Shown: positions 17,233-25,777 of the stretch, piece by piece | Layout: each line of letters opens with the position of its first letter | How positions within the stretch are numbered: the first letter of the stretch is position 1 | DNA from: Virgibacillus sp. MSJ-26 | GTDB lineage: Bacteria; Bacillota; Bacilli; Bacillales; Amphibacillaceae | DNA length: 64,000 nucleotides | Direction: 5' to 3' | NCBI RefSeq assembly: GCF_018918075.1 | Contig: NZ_JAHLPW010000001.1 | Coordinates: 1-64,000, forward strand | Position numbers and translations under genes: made by a program | The notes under the pieces: model-generated | Seen by the model: the letters and a program-made list of their open reading frames with translations, nothing else | Databases searched by the model: none | Told to the model about the DNA's origin: nothing

Positions 17233-17733
17233 TATGATACCTCCTGATGTCCGGTTTAATTAATGAACCTTCAGACAAAACTTCTTGAGACGGGAGCAAA
17301 AAAGTAATGACAACATCTTCTTTTCTGAAATTCAGCTTCCGTACAAATGTGTCGATCTAGTAGATCAACGTCTTTTTCTTTGTTTGGCTAAACAGCCAAT
17401 TACTCACCTCACTTTTGTTAAATCTAGATGTCGAGCTATTAAATATATGTATGTGATAAACTGCCTATGTATTACTAAAATGCAATTCTTTTTTCGGAAA
17501 ATAGCACTGTCTATAAATGCTATGATTTAACTTTCCTAAAATAGGGGAATGATAATATAAAGAATAGATAATCCATCCAGTGACTTAATTACATTGTGAC
17601 AAAAAAGTGTTGCTGCATTAAATTTAAGTGGAAAAAGTATGTGAAATTCTTTCAATCTTTTAGAAAGTCCAGTATTATTTTAAATGTAGATATGTGATTT
17701 ATATTAATATGAAGAATAGATGGAGGCAGAACG
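17233..17733. other. Intergenic region between gerQ and pta
   Basis: About 500 bp, AT-rich, between divergent genes, so it should hold promoters for both. I see a palindrome GATCTAGTAGATC at 17354, followed 8 bases later by a short T-tract, and an inverted repeat TGAAATTCTTTCA at about 17641. An 81-codon plus-strand frame at 17285-17530 has no binding site or recognisable content and is not called. Confidence 0.4.
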
Positions 17734-18711
17734 ATGAAGGAAAGTTTATTTGATGAACTCGTTGATAAAATTAAAGGAAAAGGTCAATCTGTCGTCTTCC
17801 CTGAAGCAACAGACGAGCGTATTTTAACAGCTGCCAGCCAACTCGCAGCATCTGGAATATTAACACCTATTTTAATAGGAGACGTGAAAGAAATCAGTCA
17901 AAGGGCTGGTGAACTGGATGTTGATATTTCTTCTTGCCAAATTATTAATCCTAAACAATATGAGAATTTTGATTTAATGGTTGAAACGTTGGTTGACCGT
18001 CGAAAAGGTAAAGCGACGAAAGAACAAGCTGAGGAGATGTTACTGGACGGCAATTATTTTGGCACGATGCTTGTATACATGAATCAAGCTGATGGACTCG
18101 TTAGTGGGGCGACTCACTCGACGGCTGATACTGTTAGACCTGCATTGCAAATTATCAAGACAAAAGAAGGGGTCAAACGGACTTCTGGTGTGTTTGTTAT
18201 GGTGCGGGATGATGAACGTTATATATTTGCTGATTGTGCAATCAATATTTCACCTGAAGCAGAAGATTTAGCGGAAATTGCTAGTGAAAGTGCAAAAACA
18301 GCTTCATTGTTTGATGTCGATCCGCGAATTGCTATGTTAAGTTTTTCAACAAAAGGATCGGCTAAATCCCCGGAAACTGAAAAGGTAACCGAAGCCCTTG
18401 AGATAGCAAAAGAAAAGAACCAATCATTAGTCATCGACGGAGAATTCCAGTTTGATGCTGCATTTGTTCCAAGCGTAGCAGAAAAGAAAGCGCCTGATTC
18501 AGTTCTTAAAGGTGACGCGAACGTGTTCATCTTCCCGAGCTTAGAAGCGGGAAATATCGGCTATAAAATCGCCGAACGCTTAGGTGGTTTTGAAGCAGTA
18601 GGTCCGATTTTGCAAGGTTTAAATAAACCAGTCAATGACTTGTCCCGTGGCTGTAATGCCGACGATGTCTATAAATTAGCATTAATCACCGCAGCCCAAG
18701 CTGATGCTTAA
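17734..18711 (+). CDS. pta: Phosphate acetyltransferase
   Basis: 325 residues, the short Pta form of Bacillus. It converts acetyl-CoA and phosphate to acetyl phosphate and CoA, feeding acetate overflow with acetate kinase. Family segments are clear: VVFPEATDERIL near the N-terminus, DGLVSGATHSTADTVRPALQ, and FPSLEAGNIGYKIAERLGG near the C-terminus. Start ATG follows ATGGAGGCAGAACG. Adjacent to lipL, as in B. subtilis. Confidence 0.97.
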   Translation: MKESLFDELVDKIKGKGQSVVFPEATDERILTAASQLAASGILTPILIGDVKEISQRAGELDVDISSCQIINPKQYENFDLMVETLVDRRKGKATKEQAEEMLLDGNYFGTMLVYMNQADGLVSGATHSTADTVRPALQIIKTKEGVKRTSGVFVMVRDDERYIFADCAINISPEAEDLAEIASESAKTASLFDVDPRIAMLSFSTKGSAKSPETEKVTEALEIAKEKNQSLVIDGEFQFDAAFVPSVAEKKAPDSVLKGDANVFIFPSLEAGNIGYKIAERLGGFEAVGPILQGLNKPVNDLSRGCNADDVYKLALITAAQADA

Positions 18712-19080
18712 TAAATAACCCAACTTTCGCAGCAACAAAATGTGCCTAGATAGTGCTCGAGTCTAAACCTACAGTTGGTTTAAATGGGACTCATTCTAAA
18801 AAAGTGAACTTTGGTTACTCATTGGACCATCAAAAAATAGCTGTTTATACACAAAAGTTATAGGGTTACTCCACACTTAGCCGAGTGGGAAGAGAGTCTT
18901 CGTCGCAAATTTATATCAGGCGCGCAGTAATAAAGATTTCATGGACTTATAAATTCAGCTTTCTTTTTGGTCAGTTCTTTAAAAGGTCAACTGGTCCAAT
19001 GTATCTTATCTTACCGTCATGATTCCAAGGGTTATTTGTTAATTTTATTCTACAAAAGCTGAATTAAATAATTAAAACCG
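18712..19080. other. Intergenic region between pta and lipL, no gene seen
   Basis: About 370 bp between convergent genes. A long-range inverted pair is visible: AATTCAGCTTT at about 18952 and AAAGCTGAATT at about 19056. No open frame with a binding site and no core of the two dispersed repeat families. Confidence 0.4.
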
Positions 19081-19117
19081 GCCCGTCTGCTTAAAAAGAG
19101 CAGTGGGCTATTTTTTT
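19081..19117. terminator. Bidirectional terminator between pta and lipL
   Basis: GCCCGTCTGCT (19081) pairs with AGCAGTGGGC (ending 19108), then seven T on the plus strand; a T-rich exit is also present on the minus strand. Confidence 0.8.
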
Positions 19118-19970
19118 AATTAATCTCCCTGATCACTTGGTTTCTTTTACCCATTTGTTCATAACGTTTTCCGAAAATTCCCTTTTCAAAACTAGAAAAT
19201 TTATTCGACATAATGACGTCTTCATTTAATTCCTTCAACGTTGAGAGGACTCTTTCCATTAGATCAGGTACGGTTAAATTAATCCCTAGCAAAGTCGATA
19301 AAGAAGCCATTTTATCAGGATTAACTTTAGGATAAGTAAACTTGGTTTCATTGCCTTGTATACTCTTATCATAAAAACGACGAATCAACTGGGCTCTTTG
19401 TTTTGAATTACCTTCCACGTCTAAATAAATTTGAATCGCTGCCCCATCTTTTATGCGTCGTTGTGAAATACCGGCAAATTTTTGATTGTTAATACTCAAA
19501 TCATAATCACCAGGGCAATATGAATCGACAATCTCGAAAGCCTTGATGTCATCTGTTAAATCTTTGAGCATGTACTGGACAAAACTTACCATCGCCTCAT
19601 AGCAATCATGAATCGACAAATGTTTCACTTCGGGAAGAATCAGCGATAAATTCAAGACTCCTTCGTCTAAAGCTACAGCTAGTCCACCTGAATTCCGAAC
19701 GATGACATGATAACCTTCATTTTTTAATAGGTGGACACCTTCTGCTAAAAATGGGACACGTGCATCTGGAATTCCGAGTACAACTGTTTTTGGATGAACC
19801 CATGTCCTCATTGTCGGCGGCGATTTTTTATTACTCACAGAAGTGGCTAGGGCATCATCGATTGCAAAGGAAGTGAGCGCAGTATACGGTTCAGATTCAA
19901 ATGTTTTTATATGTGAATGGTCGATATAACGAAAGGTAGAATATTGGATAATTTGTTTCCAGCTTTTCAT
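19116..19970 (-). CDS. lipL: Octanoyl-[GcvH]:protein N-octanoyltransferase LipL
   Basis: 284 residues, biotin/lipoate ligase fold. LipL (YwfL, 281 residues in B. subtilis) transfers octanoyl from GcvH to the E2 subunits of lipoate-dependent complexes through a cysteine acyl intermediate. The catalytic cysteine is seen as Cys152 in DSYCPGDYDLSI, matching Cys150 of B. subtilis; RNSGGLAV (about residue 92) and GISQRR (about 169) are the other family motifs. Start ATG follows AAAGGAGTCTATT. The position next to pta supports LipL rather than LipM. Confidence 0.9.
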   Translation of the reverse strand: MKSWKQIIQYSTFRYIDHSHIKTFESEPYTALTSFAIDDALATSVSNKKSPPTMRTWVHPKTVVLGIPDARVPFLAEGVHLLKNEGYHVIVRNSGGLAVALDEGVLNLSLILPEVKHLSIHDCYEAMVSFVQYMLKDLTDDIKAFEIVDSYCPGDYDLSINNQKFAGISQRRIKDGAAIQIYLDVEGNSKQRAQLIRRFYDKSIQGNETKFTYPKVNPDKMASLSTLLGINLTVPDLMERVLSTLKELNEDVIMSNKFSSFEKGIFGKRYEQMGKRNQVIREIN

Positions 19971-20100
19971 AATAGACTCCTTTAATAAATTACTGTTTCT
20001 TTTATTTTTAGTATCAGAACATTTTATTATCCCTTTTGTCTAAGCGGTATCTATTATATAATATAACAAAATGCTAGAAAAGAAACGGATGAACATATAT

Positions 20101-21417
20101 ATGACTTATAAAAATGAAAAATTAAATGAGGTAAAGGTTTTTAAAGATCCTGTTCACCGCTATGTTCATGTGCGTGACCGGGTGATTTGGGATTTAATCG
20201 CAACACCTGAATTCCAGCGCTTACGTCGAATAAAACAACTCGGAACAAGTAATATGACTTTTCACGGTGCTGAACATAGCCGATTCAACCACTCTTTAGG
20301 GGTGTATGAAATTGTTCGTCGAATCATTAATAAATTTCAAGACAAGCCCCATTGGAATAATGCTGAGCGCTTATTATGTTTGTGTGCGGCATTGCTTCAC
20401 GATTTAGGTCACGGGCCTTTTTCACATTCTTTTGAGAAAGTTTTTAAACTAGACCATGAACAATTCACGCAAAAAATTATTTTAGGGGATACATCCGTCA
20501 ATCAAATACTTGAAAAGGTTGAGCCAGGATTCTCACAAAAAGTGGCTGACGTGATTGGAAAAACATATGCAGACCAACTTGTTGTCAGCTTGATATCGAG
20601 TCAAATTGATGCTGACCGGATGGATTACCTCCAGCGTGATGCCTATTATACTGGTGTCAGTTATGGTCACTTTGATATGGAACGAATATTGAGAGTCATG
20701 CGTCCGATAGACGATCAAGTTGTTATCAAATCAACGGGGATGCATGCTGTAGAAGATTATATTATGAGTCGCTATCAAATGTATTGGCAAGTATATTTTC
20801 ATCCTGTAACAAGGAGTGCCGAAGTCGTTTTGTCGAAAATATTTCAACGAGCTAAATATTTATACGAAAATGACTATTTATTTAAACTTGAACCCACTCA
20901 TTTCATTTCTTTTTTTAATGAGCAACCTTCACTCGATGAATACTTAAAATTAGACGAAGCGATTGTGTTTTATTATTTCCAACTTTGGCAGGAAGAAAAT
21001 GACGATATTTTGCGAGATTTATGTGAGCGATTTATGAACCGTCGTCTATTCCAATATGTTGATTTTAATCCGAATCAGCAAATGCAACAGGTGATGAAAT
21101 TAACGAAGCTCTTTCATGAAGTGGGTATTAACCCTGACTATTATCTTGTGGTTGATTCTTCATCAGATTTACCTTATGACTTTTACCGACCAGGAGAAGA
21201 AGAGGAACGCTTACCCATCCACTTACAGATGCCTAATAAAGAGTTAAAAGAACTATCACGACATTCAGATATAGTTGAAGCCATTTCAGGGAAAAAACGG
21301 ACAGACCATAAATTATATTTTCCGGAAGACTTTTTAAATGAATTACCACAAAGTGATAAGGTAAAAGAAATTAAAGAAATACTGTACGGTCAAGGAGAGG
21401 TAGAATATGTTGACTGA
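20101..21417 (+). CDS. ywfO: HD-domain phosphohydrolase YwfO
   Basis: 438 residues. N-terminal KVFKDPVHRYVHVRD is typical of YwfO-like HD proteins. HD-domain metal ligands are visible: His in AEHSRFNHSLGV, HDLGHGPFSHSFE and QIDADRMDYLQRD. Homologues are dNTPase-like; the true substrate is uncertain. The start is not certain: the ATG at 20101 aligns with the B. subtilis start, but in-frame ATGs at 20071 and 20089 exist and none has a strong binding site. A TATAAT at 20057 suggests a promoter directly upstream. Overlaps ywgA by 11 bases. Confidence 0.85.
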   Translation: MTYKNEKLNEVKVFKDPVHRYVHVRDRVIWDLIATPEFQRLRRIKQLGTSNMTFHGAEHSRFNHSLGVYEIVRRIINKFQDKPHWNNAERLLCLCAALLHDLGHGPFSHSFEKVFKLDHEQFTQKIILGDTSVNQILEKVEPGFSQKVADVIGKTYADQLVVSLISSQIDADRMDYLQRDAYYTGVSYGHFDMERILRVMRPIDDQVVIKSTGMHAVEDYIMSRYQMYWQVYFHPVTRSAEVVLSKIFQRAKYLYENDYLFKLEPTHFISFFNEQPSLDEYLKLDEAIVFYYFQLWQEENDDILRDLCERFMNRRLFQYVDFNPNQQMQQVMKLTKLFHEVGINPDYYLVVDSSSDLPYDFYRPGEEEERLPIHLQMPNKELKELSRHSDIVEAISGKKRTDHKLYFPEDFLNELPQSDKVKEIKEILYGQGEVEYVD

Positions 21418-21931
21418 TCATGCTAAATTATTACGTTTTTTTGCAGAAATGAAAAAAGTAACTGGACGAAAAAAACTTCAAAAAATGATTTTTATACTAC
21501 AAGCTTGCGGTGTCCCTTTTCAAGAAAAATACCAATTTCATATTTATGGGCCCTATTCGGAAGAATTGACTTTAAGGATGGAGGAGCTCTGTAACTTAGG
21601 TTTTATCCATGAAGAAAAAGAAGAAAAGTCAAATTACGCCCAGTATATTTATGAAATAACTGACGAAGGAATTGATTTTTTATATCAAATTCAACCGGAT
21701 ATGCCTGACTTTGCAAATAAAGCAAAATTACTGCAGCAGGAAAGCTCTCGGTTTTTAGAGTTGACAGCAACGATGCTATTCTTCCGTGATTTGACGAAAC
21801 AAGAAGTGGAAAAGAAAGTGCATGATGTTAAACCTAAACAAAACTATAGCGCTACAGAAATGGATAGAGCGTGGAGTCTTATTGAGAGCATAAGCCATCA
21901 TCAACTGCCAGATAACAAACAGATGCATTAA
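21407..21931 (+). CDS. ywgA: YwgA family protein
   Basis: 174 residues, cytosolic. LLRFFAEMKKVTGRKKLQKMIFIL and the FHIYGPYSEEL segment match B. subtilis YwgA, a winged-helix-like protein of unknown function found next to ywfO-type HD genes. ATG follows CAAGGAGAGG. Overlaps the ywfO stop by 11 bases, so translation is coupled. Confidence 0.85.
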   Translation: MLTDHAKLLRFFAEMKKVTGRKKLQKMIFILQACGVPFQEKYQFHIYGPYSEELTLRMEELCNLGFIHEEKEEKSNYAQYIYEITDEGIDFLYQIQPDMPDFANKAKLLQQESSRFLELTATMLFFRDLTKQEVEKKVHDVKPKQNYSATEMDRAWSLIESISHHQLPDNKQMH

Positions 21932-22021
21932 GGGAAAAGGACACAACTTGAAAACGTGAAAACAACCTTTTGTCTATGCTACAATGGGATTCAATAGGGA
22001 AATTAGAAGGAGGATCATGGA

Positions 22022-22546
22022 ATGAATATGAATCAGTCTTCAGGTGGAAAAAAGAAAAATCAATTTACAATTATAAAAGATGATTCCAATGATGGTCATG
22101 GTGGATACGGTGTTGGCTCGATTAGTTTAGAAAACATGTCATCCGTCATCGTAGATCCTAATGAAAATGAGGCATATGTTGATATGGCGGCAATGCACGC
22201 TCGCAGTGATATTGAGCGTCGCGTAAAATATGTTCGCGACAAAGATGAAGTACCAGACCCTAAATTATATTGGATTGTGTGGGTCAATGTAGAAAGAAAT
22301 GAAAATGGACCTTATTATGCTGGCGTGGCGAGCAGTAAGCTCCTCGTTGATCGACCAAATAAACGAGCATACAAGTCGATGGCTGAGCATGTTACACATA
22401 TGGAGAAATCGTTAAAAGGCGAGGTAATTGTTGACCAAATGGATGACCATTCTAAAAAACTACTCGGTGACTTTTTAGCTGACTTTAATAAAGAGTACTG
22501 GGAAAACTCGACCGCTCAACTTAAGGAAGGTTTGCAAGTTAATTGA
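22022..22546 (+). CDS. ywhD: YwhD family protein
   Basis: 174 residues. QFTIIKDDSNDGHGGYGVGSISLENMS and the WIVWVNVERNENGPYYAGVA segment (only fragments quoted as landmarks) identify YwhD, a conserved Bacillaceae protein of unknown function. ATG at 22022 lies after GAAGGAGGATC; a second in-frame ATG lies at 22028. A TACAAT at 21980 is a candidate -10. Convergent with pbpG, as its neighbourhood in B. subtilis (ywhD next to ywhE/pbpG). Confidence 0.9.
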   Translation: MNMNQSSGGKKKNQFTIIKDDSNDGHGGYGVGSISLENMSSVIVDPNENEAYVDMAAMHARSDIERRVKYVRDKDEVPDPKLYWIVWVNVERNENGPYYAGVASSKLLVDRPNKRAYKSMAEHVTHMEKSLKGEVIVDQMDDHSKKLLGDFLADFNKEYWENSTAQLKEGLQVN

Positions 22547-22677
22547 GATGAGATAAAAAGAGTTGTGTACAATTTGTGAACGAATCATGACTTTATAACA
22601 TTAACCTTGTACTTTTTATTATTAATTTGTAAAATATTATTACATGGGCTGACTCATGTATTACTAGGACAAAAAAG

Positions 22678-22727
22678 AAGCCGACTCTCCGTTAAGCTGG
22701 ACACTTACATAGAGTCGGCTTTTTTAT
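22678..22727. terminator. Bidirectional terminator between ywhD and pbpG
   Basis: An 11-bp perfect stem, AAGCCGACTCT (22678) with AGAGTCGGCTT (22711), followed by T on the plus strand and preceded by AAAAAAG (T-run on the minus strand). A smaller hairpin, TACATG/CATGTA, lies at 22641-22660. Confidence 0.9.
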
Positions 22728-22747
22728 TTTTGTTGAGGAACTACTGC

Positions 22748-22865
22748 ATTAAAATTTTGTGGATAATTTTACACTGAAATGGACCACATCTAGCTTTAGC
22801 GATTTAGGTCATCGCGCGGCATTTTGATATGGTCGCGCAGGTTCGACTTCAACTCGCTTCGATTT
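22748..22865. repeat. Repeat head with DnaA box, plus a degenerate 42-bp-type unit
   Basis: 22748-22800 matches 14918-14971 (shared: TGTGGATAA, TACACTGAAAT/TATACTGAAAT, GGACCAC/TGACCAC, AGCTTTAGC/AGCTTCAGC). The following bases, with ATCGCGCGGCATTTTGAT, GGTCGCGCAGG and CAACTCGC, resemble one diverged unit of the tandem array at 3380-3674. Confidence 0.6.
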
Positions 22866-22876
22866 TGGGTAACTCC

Positions 22877-24898
22877 TTAATCCATAAATACATCAAACCA
22901 CTTTTCAAAAATGCCTTTTTCATCGGTTTCTATTTCTTCTTGGAAGTGTTTGTCACAATGATGCTCTGGTGCATCACCTGATTTATAATACATCACTCTA
23001 CTGGTCGGACAGTAAGGGGTGGCTCGAGCGCCAGTTTCTGGATCTACGGGGACACCCACTACACCCTTAGGAATTCTAAAATTCTCGATGTCATCATTAT
23101 GGCTCGCTTCCATAAAATCTGCCCAAATTTCTTTCGAAGCGGACACTTCAGCAATTTTTTCCATCGAACGGTTGTCGTCGTAGCCCAGCCATACACCCGT
23201 CACAAGGCTCGGACTATAGCCAATCATCCAACTATCGGCATGAGTTGTTCCTGACTTTCCTGCATACGTATGGGTTAGCCTTTCAGCGATAGGAGCTCCA
23301 GTTACAGTTGTATAACCATTTAATTCTTCATCAAACATGCCTGTGAGTAGGTGGGTTAAGATAAATGTTGTGCGCGGGTTTAATTTTTCCTCTGTAAAAT
23401 GTTGGCCTTTGGAATAAACTTCTTTTCCATTACGATCAATAATTTTTTCAATAGTAAAGGCTTCAATTTCCTTTCCACCGTTTGCAATCATACCGTAGCC
23501 TGTGACCATGTCTTTTATGGAAACCTCCGCCGTTCCAAGGGCGAGAGAAGCTACCGGTGGTAAGTTCTCTTTAATTCCAAAATCTTTAGCCGTTTCCACT
23601 AATGTATCTGCACCAAGATAAAGATGTGTCTTTACGGCATATATATTATCGGATACGGCAATTGCTTCCGCTAGAGAAATAGGTTCCTCGGCGTAATAAC
23701 CATTATAATTACTTGGTTGATAGGTCTCACCATTTGATAATTCAAAGGCTGTCGGTTTGCTTTCCATCATAGTGCTCGGTGTGTAGCCATTTTCAAGTGC
23801 GGCATAATATAAAAATGGCTTGAATGTTGAACCTGGTGGTCGTTTTGCTTGAATTGCCCGGTTGAAAGAACTTTTATCATAACGCCTACCACCTACAAGG
23901 GCCTGAATCGCTCCGTCTTCAGGTCGCATGGCTATGGCTCCAACTTCGACTTCACTTGACTCATCAATTTTTTCCTGAACTTCCTTTTCTAATTGCTCTT
24001 GTTGTTTGAGATTCAATGTAGTATAGATTTGCAGACCACTTGATCGTACAGCTTCAATATCCATATCTAATAAGTAAGCTGCCTCACGTAAGGCTGTATC
24101 CTGAAAATAAGTACCGACAGTGTCCTGTTTATTTTCATTTTCATGCGCATATTTTAATTCTTCATTTTGAGCCATCGTAAATTCTTGCTTGGAAATAATA
24201 TGTTTATCCAACATGACATTTAAAATCCGATTTTGACGTTCGGTTGCTTTTTCAAGATTATTAATCGGTGAATAATAAGCAGGGCCTTTAGGAATACCAG
24301 CCAGCATGGCAGCTTCGGCCAGTGATAAGTCTTTCGCATGATTATCAAAATAAAATTTGCTGGCCGCTTCCACTCCGTAGGCTCCATGTCCATAATAAAT
24401 AGTGTTTAAATATCCTTCCAAAATGTCATCTTTTGAATAAAACATTTCAATTCTAATGGCATAAAAAGCTTCCTTTAATTTTCTTGTCCAAGTTTTTTCA
24501 TGGGTTAAATAAAGATTTCTCGCATACTGCTGGGTGAGTGTGCTGGCTCCTTCTTTTAAAGACATATTTTTTAAGTCTTCAAGTGCAGCTCCAAAAATTC
24601 TTTTTATATCAAGACCTTTATGTTTGTAAAAGCGTTGATCTTCAATCATGATGGTTGCTTCTTTTAGATAGGGAGACATGTCGTCCAAGCTTACCCAATG
24701 TCTACTCTCCATCCCTTTTTCTTCTCCAAAAGTATTCCCATCTTCACTATATAAAACTGTATTTTGTTCATTATTTAAATCAGGCGCTCCAAGTAAAAAG
24801 GCAAAAACATAAATACCTCCTGCGACTAATAAAATAGCCAATAAGCAACCAAAAATAATTCTTGATGTATTCCAAGCAATTTTTTTAAACTGTGTCAT
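22877..24898 (-). CDS. pbpG: Class A penicillin-binding protein PbpG (PBP2d-like)
   Basis: 673 residues: short cytoplasmic tail, one membrane anchor (about 10-32), a GT51 glycosyltransferase domain with EDQRFYKHKGLD and STLTQQYARNLYL, then a transpeptidase domain with STFK (in PGSTFKPF), SDN and KSG (in GKSGTTHADSW). It polymerises and cross-links peptidoglycan; in B. subtilis PbpG acts in forespore cortex/germ-wall synthesis. Its position beside ywhD supports PbpG. The ATG at 24898 is preferred to an upstream TTG at 24913; neither has a strong binding site. Confidence 0.88.
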   Translation of the reverse strand: MTQFKKIAWNTSRIIFGCLLAILLVAGGIYVFAFLLGAPDLNNEQNTVLYSEDGNTFGEEKGMESRHWVSLDDMSPYLKEATIMIEDQRFYKHKGLDIKRIFGAALEDLKNMSLKEGASTLTQQYARNLYLTHEKTWTRKLKEAFYAIRIEMFYSKDDILEGYLNTIYYGHGAYGVEAASKFYFDNHAKDLSLAEAAMLAGIPKGPAYYSPINNLEKATERQNRILNVMLDKHIISKQEFTMAQNEELKYAHENENKQDTVGTYFQDTALREAAYLLDMDIEAVRSSGLQIYTTLNLKQQEQLEKEVQEKIDESSEVEVGAIAMRPEDGAIQALVGGRRYDKSSFNRAIQAKRPPGSTFKPFLYYAALENGYTPSTMMESKPTAFELSNGETYQPSNYNGYYAEEPISLAEAIAVSDNIYAVKTHLYLGADTLVETAKDFGIKENLPPVASLALGTAEVSIKDMVTGYGMIANGGKEIEAFTIEKIIDRNGKEVYSKGQHFTEEKLNPRTTFILTHLLTGMFDEELNGYTTVTGAPIAERLTHTYAGKSGTTHADSWMIGYSPSLVTGVWLGYDDNRSMEKIAEVSASKEIWADFMEASHNDDIENFRIPKGVVGVPVDPETGARATPYCPTSRVMYYKSGDAPEHHCDKHFQEEIETDEKGIFEKWFDVFMD

Positions 24899-25084
24899 CT
24901 GAGCTGGCCCCAATCTGGAGAAAGTAAATTAAGATATACTTCCATTATGGGTTGAAAAGCTTTGAATTAAACGGCAAGATAAGGTTTAACTCTGAAGTTG
25001 GTAATCATTAAAAGATAATGTTGCAAGTGTCCTCTGCTTCTCGATATAATATAAGGAATTAGTAGACTTTCAAAGGGTGATTCC

Positions 25085-25510
25085 ATGCAACAAGATATAC
25101 AAGTAAAACTTAAAACAACAATTGTTGATAACGATATAACAGAAAACAATGAGGTCAATGAATTAGGAAAATTATATATAAAAGAACATGGGGATATGAT
25201 TATATACGAAGAAAGACTGGATAACGAAGAGCAACTGATTGTAAAGAATATCGTAACCATTCAACCTGATAAAGTGCAGATTAGAAGATCTGGCGCGGTA
25301 AAAATGAATCAATTATTTCAAGAAGGGAAGCGTTCTGAATCCGTATTTCATCATCCACATGGACGTATGCATATGGAAACATTTACAAAATCAATAGCAT
25401 ATCACCCTTTAGATGAACAGAAACAAGGGAAATTAACCATTAATTATACAGTTAAATTAAACGGCCAAGAGGCGCGTGAGCACTTTTTAGAAATAATATT
25501 GGAAAAATAA
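25085..25510 (+). CDS. ywiB: DUF1934 family protein YwiB
   Basis: 141 residues, beta-barrel-like sequence. The DIQVKLKTTIVD opening and FTKSIAYHPLDEQKQGKL segment match YwiB (DUF1934), of unknown function. In B. subtilis ywiB lies directly beside argS; here argS does not follow. ATG after CAAAGGGTGATTCC. Confidence 0.85.
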   Translation: MQQDIQVKLKTTIVDNDITENNEVNELGKLYIKEHGDMIIYEERLDNEEQLIVKNIVTIQPDKVQIRRSGAVKMNQLFQEGKRSESVFHHPHGRMHMETFTKSIAYHPLDEQKQGKLTINYTVKLNGQEAREHFLEIILEK

Positions 25511-25590
25511 AAATGAGCTAGAGGCTTATAGAACGCCACATACCAGCCATTATTGTACAGACTTGAATATAAACTCGTACAGAAATATGT

Positions 25591-25608
25591 TGACTGAATG
25601 GTCATTCA
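25591..25608. promoter_or_regulatory. FadR-like operator upstream of fadF
   Basis: TGACTGAATGGTCATTCA fits the published B. subtilis FadR (YsiA) consensus TGAATGANTANTCATTCA at 16 of 18 positions (counting N as match). It lies about 170 bases before fadF, whose B. subtilis homologue is a FadR target. The true repressor here may be the TetR protein encoded at 34258-34932. Confidence 0.7.
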
Positions 25609-25777
25609 TCATATAAAGTAGTAGTATAAAATAAAAGCGAATACGCCCGTTTATAGGCGGTGGAACTGGAGAAGTGAATTTACCAAGGCATAAGGGGGAA
25701 GGAATTATCTAATAACTTTCACGGTAAAAATGCAACCGTTAACATTCTGCCACAACAAATAAAAGGGGGAGCGGCTG

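Noticed and set aside
17285-17530. 81-codon frame between gerQ and pta
   Set aside because: No binding site, cysteine-rich irregular composition, and it covers the expected promoter region.
17641-17654. CcpA cre site before pta (TGAAATTCTTTCA)
   Set aside because: It is palindromic but lacks the central CG and fits the cre consensus poorly.
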